Shown: piece by piece, positions 11,295-23,298 of the stretch | Numbering within the stretch: the stretch's first letter is position 1 | Layout: each line of letters begins with the position of its first letter | From: Zoroaster sp. YZ-2022 | Taxonomy: Eukaryota; Echinodermata; Asteroidea; Forcipulatida; Zoroasteridae | Length of the DNA stretch: 64,000 bases | NCBI GenBank assembly: GCA_029582265.1 | Contig: CM055819.1 | Coordinates: 36,721,384 to 36,785,383, forward strand | Direction of reading: 5' to 3' | The notes under the pieces: model-generated | What the model saw: only the letters and a program-made list of their open reading frames with translations | Told to the model about the DNA's origin: nothing | Database searches by the model: none | Made by a program: the position numbers and the translations under genes

Positions 11295-13782
11295 CACATG
11301 TATGTACAGCATGTACGCTGATCATTTGTATCTGATTATGCAGTAATTACCACTTGGTTCAAGTTTTAATTGGGTTACATTGTTCAGAGGGAGGAATTAC
11401 AATAATTTATCAAATTGTACTCTTGGGAACTATCATGCATGGAAATGTAGTGTACTTCTTTTATGCTCTACATGTACGTATACATGTACACACACAGGTC
11501 CCAGTTCCAATTTATGAACATGTTTTGAGTATAATTTTTCCATTGATAGAATTTTTTTTTACATGTATACCAAACATTTTATAGGGGTGTATCCAGTGTG
11601 GCTTCGAAGGAGGGGGCGTACACCCAAAAGGGAGAACACACATCAACAAAACAGTGTGACAAATTTACAGTGTGATAAAGGGGAAACATGCCTTTCCTCA
11701 CCCCCTCCCAAACAAACAAAAACAGGGTGGGGTACCAAATTGGTAAATGTTGTGCTAAAATTTAAAGTTGCTTTAGTTATTGAACACTTTCTTTTAAATA
11801 TATTTCTATTTCGTTGTTTTTTAGTTTTTTAAAGTTTTTTTTAGGAGGGTGGGTGGGTGAGGGGGAAGGGATGCTTTCCCCAGCCTCTTACCACAGTTCC
11901 ACCTTAATACACTGTACACTAGAATTGAATGTACATACATGACATGTGTCTGAATGAAAAGTGCACTGTTTACACATAATATACATGTATACATACATGT
12001 ACATGTGCAGTGTACACATGTATTGTACATGTACAATGTAGTGCATTTACATACATGTACAATGTACATGTAAGGTTCATCTTCTGTACATGAACAGTAC
12101 CTGAACACATGCCTATATAAACATTACAGTATACAACTACATGTACCCATGGAACAGGAAGTTTAACAAGAGAAGGAAGTGCATGTACTATGCGTACTAA
12201 ACCATACGCATGGAAAATACAATACAAATATACACGATATATCAGATTCAACTCAGTTCATTGTCACAGGAGTCTATTTACAGGTACAGAAAGAGACGGG
12301 GAATTACTTGATGTCAGTAAAAATACAACTGGAGGAAATTAAATTGTATGTTGTATTTTCCTTCCTCCATGGTTGCATACAGCTGACATCAATTCATTCA
12401 GAAATACAGATATGTTGCAATGAAGCCATGACAAAAAGGAACCTCTGTGACAGACGTACAGCAGGGCAATTGGAGGGGGGAGGGTGTTGGGGTCTTCTCT
12501 TTTGACTTGTAATATTACCACTGTCATGGACTCCCCCTCCGGCCCCCTCCCTCCTTCTCCATCTTCCTTCTCGCTCCCCTCCCCCTCCCCTCCCCCACAA
12601 GACTGCTACACTGATAATAATATACTGTACCCTACAAATCCATTGTAGTTACCAAAATATTTATCAAAATGGACAAATTTGCAACAAAGCCCCCCAGTGG
12701 ACAGTCTCATTCATAAATCACAATACGAATGCCACAGCCCATGGCAATATCATGTCAGCTGCAGTTTACATGTAAATTTACTAAACACTAGTTTGGACTC
12801 ACATATGTACACATACCCAAATGCTTTGTTTTGAAAACAAATTAGTAATTATTGATTTGGTCTGGTCTACTGATTGTCATTCCCATGCGACATTTGTAAA
12901 TATGTTATCTAAATGTCTAGTATGATCAAGTTAATTTATAAGGAAAGTACGTGTACATTGTATGTATGCCATCAATTAGTCAACTTCCACGCCGCTATCT
13001 CACTTTGTGCAAATAAAGATAAGTTAATGGAAGTTTCAACTCACTAAGTTGTGTCGCTATTACTCATTCATTAAAGGAGAAAAATGCATTCAGAAAATTT
13101 TGATCGCAAAACATGAACTCCGTATCCACTCCTACATGGTATATTACACATATGTTATAAAGGTTTTGAAACAAATTTCTGGGGATTAATCTTTGACTAT
13201 TAAAAAAAAAACACCATGATATCACCTCAGACAGAAATATTTCAAGGGATGTTTGATACCATCATCAACTTTACACCAAGTAAGTTTTTTTTAAAGTATT
13301 TGATAATTTATGCTGTTTTGAGAGAGTGATGGATGTGTACATGTAACATTTACAGTACTTCCTGTGTCGTCGTCAATCAGCTGTCTCTGTAGATTGTTGG
13401 GGATTTAAAGTCTTCCAGGAAGTATAACCTCTGGACATTTCCGCCATGAACAAAAGGAAAGAACATTGATTTAACAGCTTCAGAAATAACAACAGCTCAT
13501 GAGCTGACAACCACAACGAAAATACATATGTGTAATGTTGAGAATAAGAGCTTTATGTCGTAAGGCCAACAAATGAAAAGTCTCCAATGTCTGGGCCCTG
13601 CATGTGTCACTTCCAGATACCCACATTAAGTTTCTTGTTAATTAGTTCAGAAAAAAAAGCTGTTCTCTCTTGGCATTGTTTTAAAGCCATTGTTACATGA
13701 CGTACAACAGTTATACGTTTGGTATTGTAACCTTTGCTTACTTGTGTCCACAAGAGTGACGAGTAGGTATTTGACTTGGATG
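11295..13782. other. 2.5 kb without a supported gene
   Basis: Contains a TACATG/CATGTA-rich stretch at 11980-12080 and a purine/pyrimidine-skewed segment at 12455-12600. Overlapping short ORFs on both strands lack domain-like composition. Confidence 0.5.
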
Positions 13783-13987
13783 ACAACATCGTCACGATCA
13801 GAGCAGACTTTCAACAGGGCATGGAATCGGTGTCCTAGTTTAAGATGTATGCAGTGACTGAAAATTACTGGCTAATTTAATGCAGCAGCAACGATAGTAT
13901 GACCTTATCATTCAGTCACCGAGTTAATCTAAGACTAACACTCTGATTCCATGCCCTGTTGATTGTGACGATACTGTCCCAGTTTAA
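13783..13987. mobile_element. MITE-B copy 3
   Basis: Starts at ATCGTCACGATCAGAGCAGA, contains GGGCATGGAATCGG and GCAGCAGCAACG, and ends GTGACGATACTGTCCC close to a TTTAA. The left terminal GGGACAG has been lost. Confidence 0.75.
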
Positions 13988-15035
13988 CATGGGCTCAAAC
14001 AAATTACCTAGTAATTTAAAAAAAGAAAAAAAGAAAAAAAAGGCATTGCCACACCACTGATCAGAAACTGAAGACTATGTTTCGGCCTTAAGTCATCCTA
14101 ATCAAAGGATCATCTCCTTCCAAGCTCATTCCTAATAGAGTAGCCAGATAACCCTGGTATTATTATAATATTTTACATACTGTACAATACGTGCATCCAT
14201 GTGAATCTGCATACATACATGTACAACCTTTTTTCTCTTTTTTTTTTTACAGGTTGCTGTGTGTATGTATGTACTTTCTGTACCCTTGAACTCACAATGA
14301 CGAAATATTTGCTCTGCATACACAGATACAGTGAACACACTACATGAACAGCCATGGATTGTCCAGTGTTACATGTATATACACGTTATCACTGCCATTG
14401 ACTGTAAACAGTTCAATTTGTGTCTTCATCAGTTCATCGAAAAACAGGCTCCTTTCTAGGGCCAGGGGGGCTTTGGAACTGTCGACCACAAAAATGTGTG
14501 GTTCTCTAAAGAAAACAGAAACAGTTTTCTTACAACTTTACTTACAAGTAACATGGTGCTGTTCTTGTCTGATGGATTTTCAGACAATATGTGATGCGAT
14601 CTGAGAAAACTCGTCGGATGTCGGCAAACTTGTTTTGAAGATAATGGCAAAATAGTCCCCCAATTTTTGTTGTTGACAATTTGAGTTTTTTAACTGTTAA
14701 TATCCAAATGATCATTCTTGAAAATATTAAATAAAAATTCCATCGTTTTAGATGTAAAAACATATGACAGATAATTAAAAAGCCGTCTTTGTTTTCGTTT
14801 CCGCCATTGTTTTTTAAGGACAGCGGCGGCTTTATAACTTCCCGAGAGCATAACTCAAGTTATAGACAACCTAGAATCATGAATAAAACAGTTTTGAAAA
14901 CAGCACAGTGTCCTCGTTAATTTGATGTATATAACACAAAAATGACAAATTTCACCATGTGAAGGGTTTTCCCAGATCACATCACATATACCTAAAGTGT
15001 ACATGCATTTGCTTCAAACAAGTACATGTATTTGA
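13988..15035. other. no gene seen
   Basis: AT-rich with an AAAAAG run at about 14018-14041. Overlapping ORFs at 14344-14763 lie in three frames on both strands and match nothing I know. Confidence 0.45.
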
Positions 15036-15406
15036 TAAGGCTGTACCAGGTACCCGGATACCCGACTGAAACTGTCATTACCCGGTTCCATTTTTCGGTT
15101 CCAATTACCCGTAAACGACTTTAAAAAATTTTTACTGAACATTTAAGGCACAACAAATGGAAGTCTCCGATTTTTCTGGCAACATTTTTGTGTGGGGAAT
15201 GGGGATGCTATTTTTAAATATAGAGGCGGGAAATTATTACAGTAAGTCCACATTTATTATGACTCTAATAAAACAAGAGAAACTTGTGTTGATAGTGTGA
15301 TTATTTTATACTTTCGGGAATATTTATGCGTTTTTACCAAATTGTTTACGGGTACCTGGATAACCGAAAATTTCAAATTTCGGGTATCCGATTCCCAAAA
15401 TAACAA
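15036..15406. mobile_element. hAT-like foldback, CCGGATACCCG family, copy 1
   Basis: It opens GGCTGTACCAGGTACCCGG and CATTACCCGGTTCCATTTTT, and closes with TTTCGGGTATCCGATTCCC. It is a diverged copy of the element at 49762-50150, which has clean ends and a target duplication. No ORF. Confidence 0.6.
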
Positions 15407-15448
15407 CAACAAAAGTCTTAGTACACGTACATGATTGTCCTTACTATA

Positions 15449-15894
15449 TGACATAAAACACAATAAAGGGGGCCACTTTACATCCGTCACGTTAGCAGTT
15501 TTTCCAATGGTTGTTATTTATTTTTAAGTACCTGAAACCGACCAAAAAGTGTTTCAACATGTGAATGGACATGCAGGCTTATACCAGAACTAATTTGAGT
15601 TGATTTATTTTATTTTTTATTTTTTTATTTATTTTTTCACACTCAAATTTCCATAAAAATTGGACGGAAAAAGTTACCTCACTTTTCCGTCCATTTGTTG
15701 ATGAAAATTTTAGGGTAATTAAAAAAATAATAGTAATAATCAACTCAAATTATCTTTAGGATAAGCATGCATGTCTATTCAAATGTTGAAATTCTTTTTT
15801 GGTGGTTTCAGATATTTAAAAAAAAATTACAACCATTAGAAAAACTGCTAACGTGACGGTAGGAAAGTGGCCCCCTTTATTGTGTTTTATGTCA
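15449..15894. mobile_element. MITE-A copy 3, opposite orientation
   Basis: 446 bp with the same inverted ends, flanked by TA at 15447-15448 and 15895-15896. The interior order is reversed relative to copies 1 and 2 (the Lys-rich T-run precedes the TTGGACGGAAAAAGTTACC centre). Confidence 0.87.
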
Positions 15895-15896
15895 TA

Positions 15897-16576
15897 TACA
15901 CTCTAGTCAAATTAATATGGCTCAGTTGTGTACAGTATATACTGTATAATAATTGTACATGTATTGGTAAGACATTAATTTTCCCTGGATCTGTGCATAT
16001 GAGGGAACACACTGTACTAAATGGTCAAACCCATTTTTGCCAAATTAATGAACAACATATTCGCTCACATCAATCAAGCGTGCTTGGATCACTTGATCGC
16101 CCATGCAAGGAAATATTTTGTATTGACCAAAACACTGCTGTGTCAATTTACATGTAGCGTTTACACTGCAAAGTTCACTCTATAATTATGAAGTCAAATT
16201 ATCAAAGCCACCCAACAACTACAGTGGACATACATGCAATTTTAGCCACTATGTACATTTCCTGGCCCGAGTACAATCATACTGTACATGTTGCCCTGTA
16301 AGGTGATCAGGCCATGAAATTATTATTATTTAGTTTTTCTCAAGAAATTAAAGAAATTACAGAATTTACAGAACTGTTTATGCTAGGGGCCAATGATCAT
16401 AAGCTTTGCATTTTTGTTGTTGTTGTTGTTGGGGGGGGGGGGGGGGGGGTGTCTTTCTGCAGTGGCATCCATACATTTTGTATAATTTGTTTTGCTCATT
16501 TTTACTTCCTGTTACATTGTGATTGATTTTGTTATTTACATGTAGGTTGGTGAAATTCTTGCGTCGGGAGATAAAC
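15897..16576. other. no gene seen; G-run
   Basis: Holds (GTT)n followed by a G-run of about 19 bases at 16431-16449. No supported gene. Confidence 0.5.
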
Positions 16577-16652
16577 AATTGATTTAATTTTGCCTTACAC
16601 CGACGTGTGAATAGCACTGTATACCCAGTGCTTTCTGAGTGTCTGTGAAAAA
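16577..16652 (-). mobile_element. SINE-2 3' fragment
   Basis: Matches the 3' portion of the SINE at 34878-35040 in reverse: CACCGACGTGTGAATAGCAC, then CTTTCTGAGTGTCTGTGAAA. The tRNA-like head is absent. Confidence 0.7.
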
Positions 16653-16911
16653 ATAATAATTGAATGTATTTAATAAGGAAATTATGGCATTAAGAGTAGG
16701 CCCAATACCTAAAAAAAAATGTTATGTGAGTAACCATGGAATTGCCCTTTGAACCGTAAAGGGAAAGCAGTGGTACAGTGTACATGCATACATACAGTGT
16801 ATACAATTAGTAAACTTCACTTCTGCTTTATGAGAATAAATCCTGAAAGTGTTTCAGCTCATTTAGGTTGTGTCTGTAACAAGAAATTCTAACATGTAAT
16901 TCTGATACAGT

Positions 16912-17679
16912 TTAACCCTCCTACACATGGAGGCCACTCTGATCCACTAAATTCTGTTCTTAAGTTTAACCCTAACCACCCTGAATCCATCAAAATCCAT
17001 CCCCCTGTATTGGAAGATTTTGGTGGATTCAGGATACCTCCACATTGAGCATGTGGCGGATTTTGATGGATTCAGGATTTCAATAGTTTTTAACTGCTTG
17101 GTCATGTTGGTTGATGGATTATAGTTATATGTACTGTATATGTTAGATTTTGATGGATTCTATGCAGCAACATACTATACAAATTTTCATGTGAGCATGG
17201 TATCCTGAATCCGCCAAAATCCACCAAAAATTTAGTGGTGGATTTTGGCGGATTCAGGATACAATGTATGTCCAATATCTACACTGGCGGATTCTGATGG
17301 ATTCAGGACACCAGCATTTTGTGTGTGACAAAATTGGTGGATTTTGGTGGATTCAGGATACTTTCTAGTAAAAATACCCAAGGGGTTAGGGTTAAGCAAC
17401 CTTCAGTACATACATGTACAAGCCTGCTGTCCTTTCCAAGTAATCTTACAAAATCAACTGTGTGCCAGCCACCCAAGGCCACTGTAAATGTTTGAACATA
17501 TTAGTATGGCCTGCAATGTACATGTACATTATCAATGGGAGACCACTTTACCCTGCAATCTCGGTGGTGTGACAGTGCACAGAGGGGTAACCATAGGAGG
17601 CCACTGGTAACAGCTGATGGCTTGGAGTGGCCTGAATGGGTTGTTTCAAAAAATGCACTGATTGTAGGAGGGTTTTAAT
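16912..17679. mobile_element. TTAA-bounded element, GGCCACT word, with nested element
   Basis: Left end TTAACCCTCCTACACATGG; right end TAGGAGGG-TTTTAA. The interior outside the nested copy repeats GGCCACT, GAGACCACTT and TGGCCTGAATGG. The element at 16966-17395 sits inside it. Confidence 0.5.
16966..17395. mobile_element. TTAA-bounded element, GATTTTGGTGGATTC word
   Basis: TTAA-CCCTAACCACCC at the left and GGGGTTAGGG-TTAA at the right (TTAA 16966-16969 and 17392-17395). Nearly the whole interior is GGATTTTGGTGGATTCAGGA and its complement TCCTGAATCCGCCAAAATCC with small variations, at least six times. Confidence 0.75.
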
Positions 17680-17796
17680 GTCCAAATTCTGATGGATCTA
17701 TAGTACAGCATGTGTGTGGAACCCACACATGCTGTACCTGTCAGGCTCATACTACCCTGGTACCAAGTTCTAAATTTTTCCCAACATCCTATCCCC

Positions 17797-18427
17797 TTAA
17801 CCCTAATGATCCCCATCCAGCCAAACTCCAACACCAGGGATTGTTGGAGTTTGATGGGTTGAGTACTGTGTACTTCTGATATGGCATGTGTAAAGTGTTG
17901 GAATATGGCTGGATGAGTACTGTATGTGTGCAGTAACAGTGTTGGATTTTGATTGAGTGAGGACAGTGGTTCTACTAGCATGCAACATTGTTAGACTTTG
18001 AGTGGAGAGAGTGTGTGTATGCAACCTGCTGTAATAAACAACTGATAAAGGCAAATATTGTATTTAGGTATGCTTGGCATTGTGTCTAACATCATACAAC
18101 TAGAACCTACCATTTATTCCATAGGGTGTTTTAGTTTTTGTATCTGTTAAGTTTTTTTAGCATGAAAACAATTGTTGGATTATGATGGGTTGAGTACTGT
18201 GTGACTCCAGTGTTCAAACTTTACTTTGGGCCATGTGTCCCCACTCAATCAAAATCCAACAGCTAAGGGCCTGTTGGAGTTTGACGGGTTGAGTACTGTT
18301 ATGGCAAGTGGACTGTTGGAGTTTGATGGGTTGAATACTGTAAACCAGCAACAGTCAACCATGGTGTTGGGATTTGATAGGTTGAGGAAGGTTTCTAGTA
18401 AAAATGCTTATAGGGAGTTAGGGTTAA
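17797..18427. mobile_element. TTAA-bounded element, GTTTGATGGGTTGAGTACTG word
   Basis: TTAA-CCCTAATGATCCCC at 17797 and GGGAGTTAGGG-TTAA ending at 18427. The interior is dominated by GTTGGAGTTTGATGGGTTGA and close variants on one strand, with the complement near the left end. Confidence 0.7.
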
Positions 18428-18594
18428 AAGATTGGTACATGTATTTGAAAACATAAATTCATTTCTACCCCCTAGTTTTCAATAAATGTATCATAAAACT
18501 AACCTGTGATAGTTTCATCACAATAGTAATAACCTTTTTATTTATTATTATTTATGATGTATTTACAACGCACAATAAGCTTTTATTATCCTCA

Positions 18595-18760
18595 TTTCTC
18601 CTGAGGACGATCAGAGCACACTGATCGAAACGTCGAGTTGTACCTCCAGTTCTTTTCAGAACTAATTACTACTCAATTGTGATTCCACATGGTGTCACCG
18701 CAATTAGTCTTACTTATCATCCTCACCATGCAAAGCTACAAGTTTTACCTAAGCTTTTAG
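18595..18760 (+). mobile_element. Penelope-like element terminus
   Basis: A hammerhead-like core is followed by TTCTTTTCAGAACTAATTAC, CACATGGTGTCACCGCAATT and CACCATGCAAAGCTACAAG. The same order of blocks appears at 57421, 28295, 58690 and, after the PLE coding remnant, at 27213. This links it to PLE termini. Confidence 0.55.
18601..18634 (+). ncRNA. hammerhead-ribozyme-like core
   Basis: CTGAGGA (18601-18607) fits the conserved CUGANGA box. GATCAG / CTGATC (18609-18614, 18621-18626) form stem II around the loop AGCACA. GAAA (18627-18630) is the second conserved box, followed by CGTC, a plausible GUC cleavage triplet. Penelope-like elements are known to carry minimal hammerheads in their terminal repeats. 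Activity is not established, and the single C before the stem is unusual. Confidence 0.5.
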
Positions 18761-19029
18761 AACTTGATACTCTGGTTAAAAAAATGCCATGTTGTACTTT
18801 CCCTTTAAATTAATTACTTTGTATCCACAACATGGTATCATGTATCTGTCCCTGACACCAAAGAGAAATATTTTGTGAATGAAAATTTTCAAATAACATT
18901 GAAACAAAACCCCAAAACAATCGCACGAACTTTCAGTATCCACAGTGGTCTGAAAAGTACAATTTTTGTACCCTTGCTTGTGAAGGAACTGAGAAACTTT
19001 TCTCAAGCTCATGAATAGTTATTTTAATA

Positions 19030-19200
19030 AATAGGGAATTAGCTGTTGCAAACTGCTTACCAGCCTAAAGGACCTGTAGTATAAATGCAAAATATTGGTT
19101 ATTAGCCTTACTTCTCGAACCTAGCAGGTTCTTTCTAGAAGGGTAATGAAAGAACCTGCTAGGTTCCAAAACATAAAGTCAATAACCATTATTTTGAATT
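19030..19200. mobile_element. inverted PLE-like termini (ACCTGCTAGGTT)
   Basis: CGAACCTAGCAGGTTCTTTC and GAAAGAACCTGCTAGGTTCC face each other across about 15 bp, followed by AATAACCATTATTTTG. The same block at 27617-27665 carries GAAACGA, so these look like paired, decayed termini of one retroelement family. Confidence 0.45.
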
Positions 19201-19422
19201 TTTTTAAGGACATATAATAGTTATTTCAGGAGGTACATATCTCCAACACAGTTGTAGGACTGCTTACCCATATTGCCTGACCGTTTGAAAAAAAAAAAAA
19301 TTAAGGCGCATACATGCAATCTGAAACAATTCCGTCCAACTTTCATGGACTGTAATTAAAGTGTTTTTCAAATAATCAAATATACCACAAGGGAATCTGA
19401 CTAGTCTGAAGTTTTCTGAAGT

Positions 19423-19797
19423 TTAACCCTCCTACTTCTGGTACCTTTTTCATACAAGTTGATCCACCATTTGAAACCATTCACTTTTGTGGTTTTGAAT
19501 GGTGAAATAACTGTGTACAGTATTGATTTCCCCAAATGGTTTTGAATGGCAGGTCAGCTAATACAAAACCTTGTTTGGATCTTTCCAAATGGTAGTACAG
19601 CTAATACAAAACCTTGTTTGGATACTTCTAAGTGGTGAATCAATGGACCCTCTATGCATTTGAATTGATTTGAATGGTAGTAAAGCTTGCTACCAACACT
19701 GTTCAAATGGTATCACCATGTGTGTACAAAATCAATGGGCATTTTGTTAAGTGGAAATTTTGAATGGTTTCAAATGGTCAAACAGTAGTAGGGTTAA
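19423..19797. mobile_element. TTAA-bounded element, TTTGAATGG word
   Basis: TTAA-CCCTCCTACTTCTGG at 19423 and AGTAGTAGGG-TTAA ending 19797. The interior alternates TTTGAATGGT, CAAATGGT and AAACCATTC. It is the reverse orientation of the copy at 40627-41044. Confidence 0.8.
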
Positions 19798-19831
19798 CAA
19801 AGAATAAATAAATAATTAACAGACACATTTC

Positions 19832-19902
19832 ACAGACACTCGGAAAGCACTGAGTATACAGTGCTATACACACGTCGGCGTAGGGCAAAATTAAATCAAT
19901 TT
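19832..19902 (+). mobile_element. SINE-2 3' fragment
   Basis: CACAGACACTCGGAAAGCAC through CACGTCGGCGTAGGGCAAAA to AATTAAATCAA matches the 3' part of the full SINE-2 at 34878-35040. Confidence 0.75.
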
Positions 19903-19996
19903 ATCCTATTATAGTTGCCACTACGCATACATGTACAATTACTGTGTTGGTCACTAATTGTGGAGTTTACAAGATCAGACTGACATACCAAAAATG

Positions 19997-20312
19997 CCTG
20001 ATTTTTCATGAAATAAATATCCTGGAATAATTTGAAGTATGTCCATCATCATCCATATGTTCTCCACCTTACCAGGTAGGTAAGATTACATTATCGGTTA
20101 TATTTAATAAAAAATAGTGGCAGCCAGATACGACATTCTACCCCTGATTTTTCATGAAATAAATATCCTGGAATAATTTGAAGTATATGTCCATCATCAT
20201 CCATGACTGTGTTCTCCACCTTACTAGGTACAGTAGGTAAGATTACATTTTATTACTTATTAGGTATATTGAATGAGAAAAAGTGGCGGTCGGATACAAC
20301 ATTCTACCCTTA
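19997..20312 (+). repeat. 146-bp tandem duplication, two units
   Basis: CCTGATTTTTCATGAAATAA starts at 19997 and again at 20143. Both copies continue through CCATCATCATCCAT, TTCTCCACCTTAC and AGTGGC. The second has drifted further after its TAGGTAAGATTACA. Confidence 0.85.
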
Positions 20313-21193
20313 CCCAATTCCGACTAATGTTATAGCAGTAAAGACAAGTATAGCAAGGATTACTGAACTTCAACTTTTCATTTCATCAGACCAGTTAATG
20401 TCATGACAATAGTCATGGGTCATGCCAGTTGTTACAATTCTACATCATTCTTTTTTTTAAATGAAATCTAAATGTACTGAAATGATCACAATGAAATGTA
20501 GACAAACTTGTGAATGGTAACTGTAGGCCTAACACGACTTCGCAAAATTAACATGAATCCTATTCCCACGCAAGCAACGTTAGGATTACTAATACTAGTA
20601 GTAGTACTACATGATGTAGTATTAACCTTTTGGGTAGGTAACACTCGCCATGGCAGCCATAACTTCGTGTGTGTACAACCCGTGCAATGCAACATTGCAC
20701 AAAATAATGTAGGCCAACATGTCCCCCGTAATCCCCATTTTCTGAAGTTTATCAGTTCCAACTTACCCGTCTCCTACCACAACACATTTAATAGCCTGCA
20801 TTGTGAACCTCCAACAGTAGACCAGACCCAAGAATTACAGTTGCCACCGATTTTGAAAGTGACAATTTTCTAGTTTTTCAAAACGCGGAAATGGTCTCTG
20901 TCACCTTTCACGATACGATCGGGTGGTTGGTTAGGGTGTGTGTGTTATAAATGAGTGGTGAAGTGCGCCCTCTGTTGTCCGATTGAAACCGTCAACGTTG
21001 TGATGAAATATTTTATACTGAATGGGCAAAAAATAGCCATGCAATGATTTTTATACAATTTATCATGACGTGCTAAAAATAGATTTATATACAAGAGTGA
21101 ATTGGCGGGACAATGGCAAACCGCCGGTCGTCCAATTATTAAGTAACAGCAATATTTAACTATGAAGCAATTTATAAGTGGACCGTAAGACAA
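20313..21193. other. no supported gene
   Basis: A 119-codon plus-strand ORF (20514-20873) and a 91-codon minus-strand ORF (20486-20761) overlap. Neither has a domain I recognise, and their hydrophobic stretch is low-complexity. Could be an unrecognised first exon; I do not call it. Confidence 0.4.
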
Positions 21194-21343
21194 TTAAAGG
21201 GGCAGTATCGTCACGATCAACAGGACATTGAATCGGAGTACTTGTTTTAGATTAACTCAGTGACTGTAGTTTCCCACATGATAAGGTCATATTACCATTG
21301 CTGCTGCATAAAAAATGAGCCAGTAATTTTCAGTCACTGTGTG
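21194..21343. mobile_element. MITE-B copy 4, one half only
   Basis: TTAA-AGGGGCAGTATCGTCACGAT at 21194, then ATTGAATCGGAG, GATTAACTCAGTGACTG and TGCTGCTGCATAA. The second half is rearranged or lost after CAGTCACTGTG. Confidence 0.65.
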
Positions 21344-21774
21344 GATTATGTATTTGGTCAATCATGGAGGAAGTATTCTTCCTCCATGGGTCAATATAGC
21401 AATTTATAAGTGGACTAATAAATAATTGATTTGTAAATAAAAGCATTTGGAGGCAGAATAATAATAATAATAATAAAGGCCAACATTTATGCGAAATTCA
21501 CCTGGTAGGCCTATATATTATATTTATCTGGGTAAGCTTTTGAAATGTTTAAATTGTATTTGTTTTTTTGTTTGTTTGTTTTGTTTTTGTTTTTTTCAAA
21601 TAAAACATGTAGGCCTACATCCCCAAAAAGCCCATTTAAACCCATATATACAGACGTACTGAGATTTTCTCATTTTATCTAATTATTAATATGTTTTGGG
21701 TAGAGGCTGTGAGGATTCTTTGTTAATTAATACTATGATTATTGGCAAGATCCAGGCTGTGGGTAAAAAAAGGT
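21344..21774. other. no gene seen
   Basis: Contains a short inverted pair TGGAGGAAGTATTCTTCCTCCA near 21364 (shown here only as its 11-base half TGGAGGAAGTA), an (ATA)n run near 21460 and T/G-rich sequence. No gene. Confidence 0.45.
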
Positions 21775-22118
21775 AATAATAATAATGTGGACTTATATGG
21801 TGCACTGGTGCTCAAGTCGCATTACATTATTACCCCTGCTCATCAGGCTCATAAATCATTCCTGAAACCTCAGCTCCCTGGGGAGTATATACAGCTCAAT
21901 TGCTGCCATTTTAGTGCATATGGGCTAATCAAACACAACAACCAACTCTGCCCTCACAGGTACCCATTTATCCCTGGGTGGAGAGAAGCAATTATGGTAA
22001 GGTGTCTTGCTCAAGGACACAAGCACCATGGTCACGGTTGGGATATTCGAACCCACATTTTGAGGACTCGGCCATCAGAACACAAATCCGATGCACTAAA
22101 CCGCTCGACCATGGCACT
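21775..22118 (-). mobile_element. tRNA-derived SINE-1
   Basis: Plus strand reads AATAATAATAATGTGGACTT first (the 3' tail), then CTCCCTGGGGAGTATA, the CTTGCTCAAGGACACAAG core and the B-box complement TTCGAACCC. It closes with CGACCATGGCACTCC, the complement of the A-box region. Confidence 0.88.
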
Positions 22119-22868
22119 CCATGGTAGACATATGTTCCCTCTTTTTATCACTTTGCATGTAAATTTACCAAAAGCTTTTTAGTTTCTGCCCCCCCCCCTT
22201 TTCAAGATCCTAGATCCACCCCTAGTTATGACATTGATCCGACTGCTTTCATGAATTTAAGTTTATATATGTATTCCATCTTTTATCAATCTGTTTATTT
22301 ACTAATTTTTTTTTTTTTTGGGGGGGGTGGGTGGGTGGATGGGTTGGTTACAAGTCACCAGGGCCATTACTAATGGGTATCTTTCAAGGGGCGTCTGGAA
22401 GTCAATTTAACAACTGCCTTGATCAGTGGCTCAAATTTAACACCTTCCCGCCAAATTGCAGGTTAAGGGAGGTTGGTGGGGAAAGGCATGATAAACTTTC
22501 AGAGGGGGAGGGGAACAGGCCGGTAATTTATTTCAAACAAAATTTGTCTAACAATAGTAACATGGGGTGTAATTTTCGCTTTGTTGGTTCAATTTGGTGG
22601 TTTATTTGCAGAATAAGGCTCAATTTGGTGGTTTATTTGGTGACTGAGGCTCTAATGCCGACTGAGAAAAATATTGGCCAGGTGTCACACGTACCACCCA
22701 CCCTGCTCTTTGGCTACCTCCATGTGAGTCAAATGTCTTTTATGAAATATATATCCAACCCTGTTGGCAATTGAAATATTATTTTTTCCTCCAACTCCAT
22801 ATTGATTTCTTTCCATTTATTATTATTATTTTGTAAAATAATGACCTTTTTTGCAATACATAAGGGGT
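22119..22868. other. no supported gene
   Basis: Holds C- and G-runs (22190, 22321) and a 147-codon ORF at 22331-22774 of low-complexity, domain-free character. A CTAGATCCACCCCTAG stretch at 22210 resembles a decayed DNA-transposon end. Confidence 0.4.
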
Positions 22869-23280
22869 GTAATTGTCTGTAACTGCATCCATACTTAGAA
22901 ATCAAGAGAGATGTACAGAAACCAACCAATGTCTGTAAATGCATCCATACTTATAAGAATCAAGAGAGATGTACAGAAACCAACCACTGTCTGTAAATGA
23001 ATCCATACTTTATAGAAATCAAGAGAGATGTACAGAAACCAACCAATGTCTGTAACTGCATCCATACTTTATAGAAATCAAGAGAGATGTACAGAAACCA
23101 ACCACTGTCTGTAAATGCATCCATACTTTATAAGAATCAAGAGAGATGTAAAGAAACCAACTAATGTCTGTAACTGCATCCATACTTTATAGAAATCAAG
23201 AGAGATGTACAGAAACCAACCACTGTCTGTAAATGCATCCATACTTTATAAGAATCAAGAGAGATGTACAGAAACCAATC
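22869..23280 (+). repeat. 59-bp minisatellite, 7 units
   Basis: TGTCTGTAA recurs at 22874, 22930, 22989, 23047, 23106, 23165 and 23224. The unit contains TGCATCCATACTTTATA and TCAAGAGAGATGTACAGAAA. Differences are few. Confidence 0.93.
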
Positions 23281-23298
23281 TGGTGAATATGTTTCAGC

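Noticed and set aside
16966..17395. Interstitial telomere (TTAGGG-like) sequence
   Set aside because: TTAGGG occurs once per end because TTAA follows AGGG; there are no tandem TTAGGG units.
20486..20873. 119-codon plus-strand and 91-codon minus-strand ORFs
   Set aside because: Mutually overlapping, no domain, no neighbouring exon in phase. A minus-strand ATG followed by a GTTAAT donor is conceivable but unsupported.
22331..22774. 147-codon ORF
   Set aside because: Begins in a G-run, duplicates LVVYLV-type low-complexity sequence, and shows no family resemblance.
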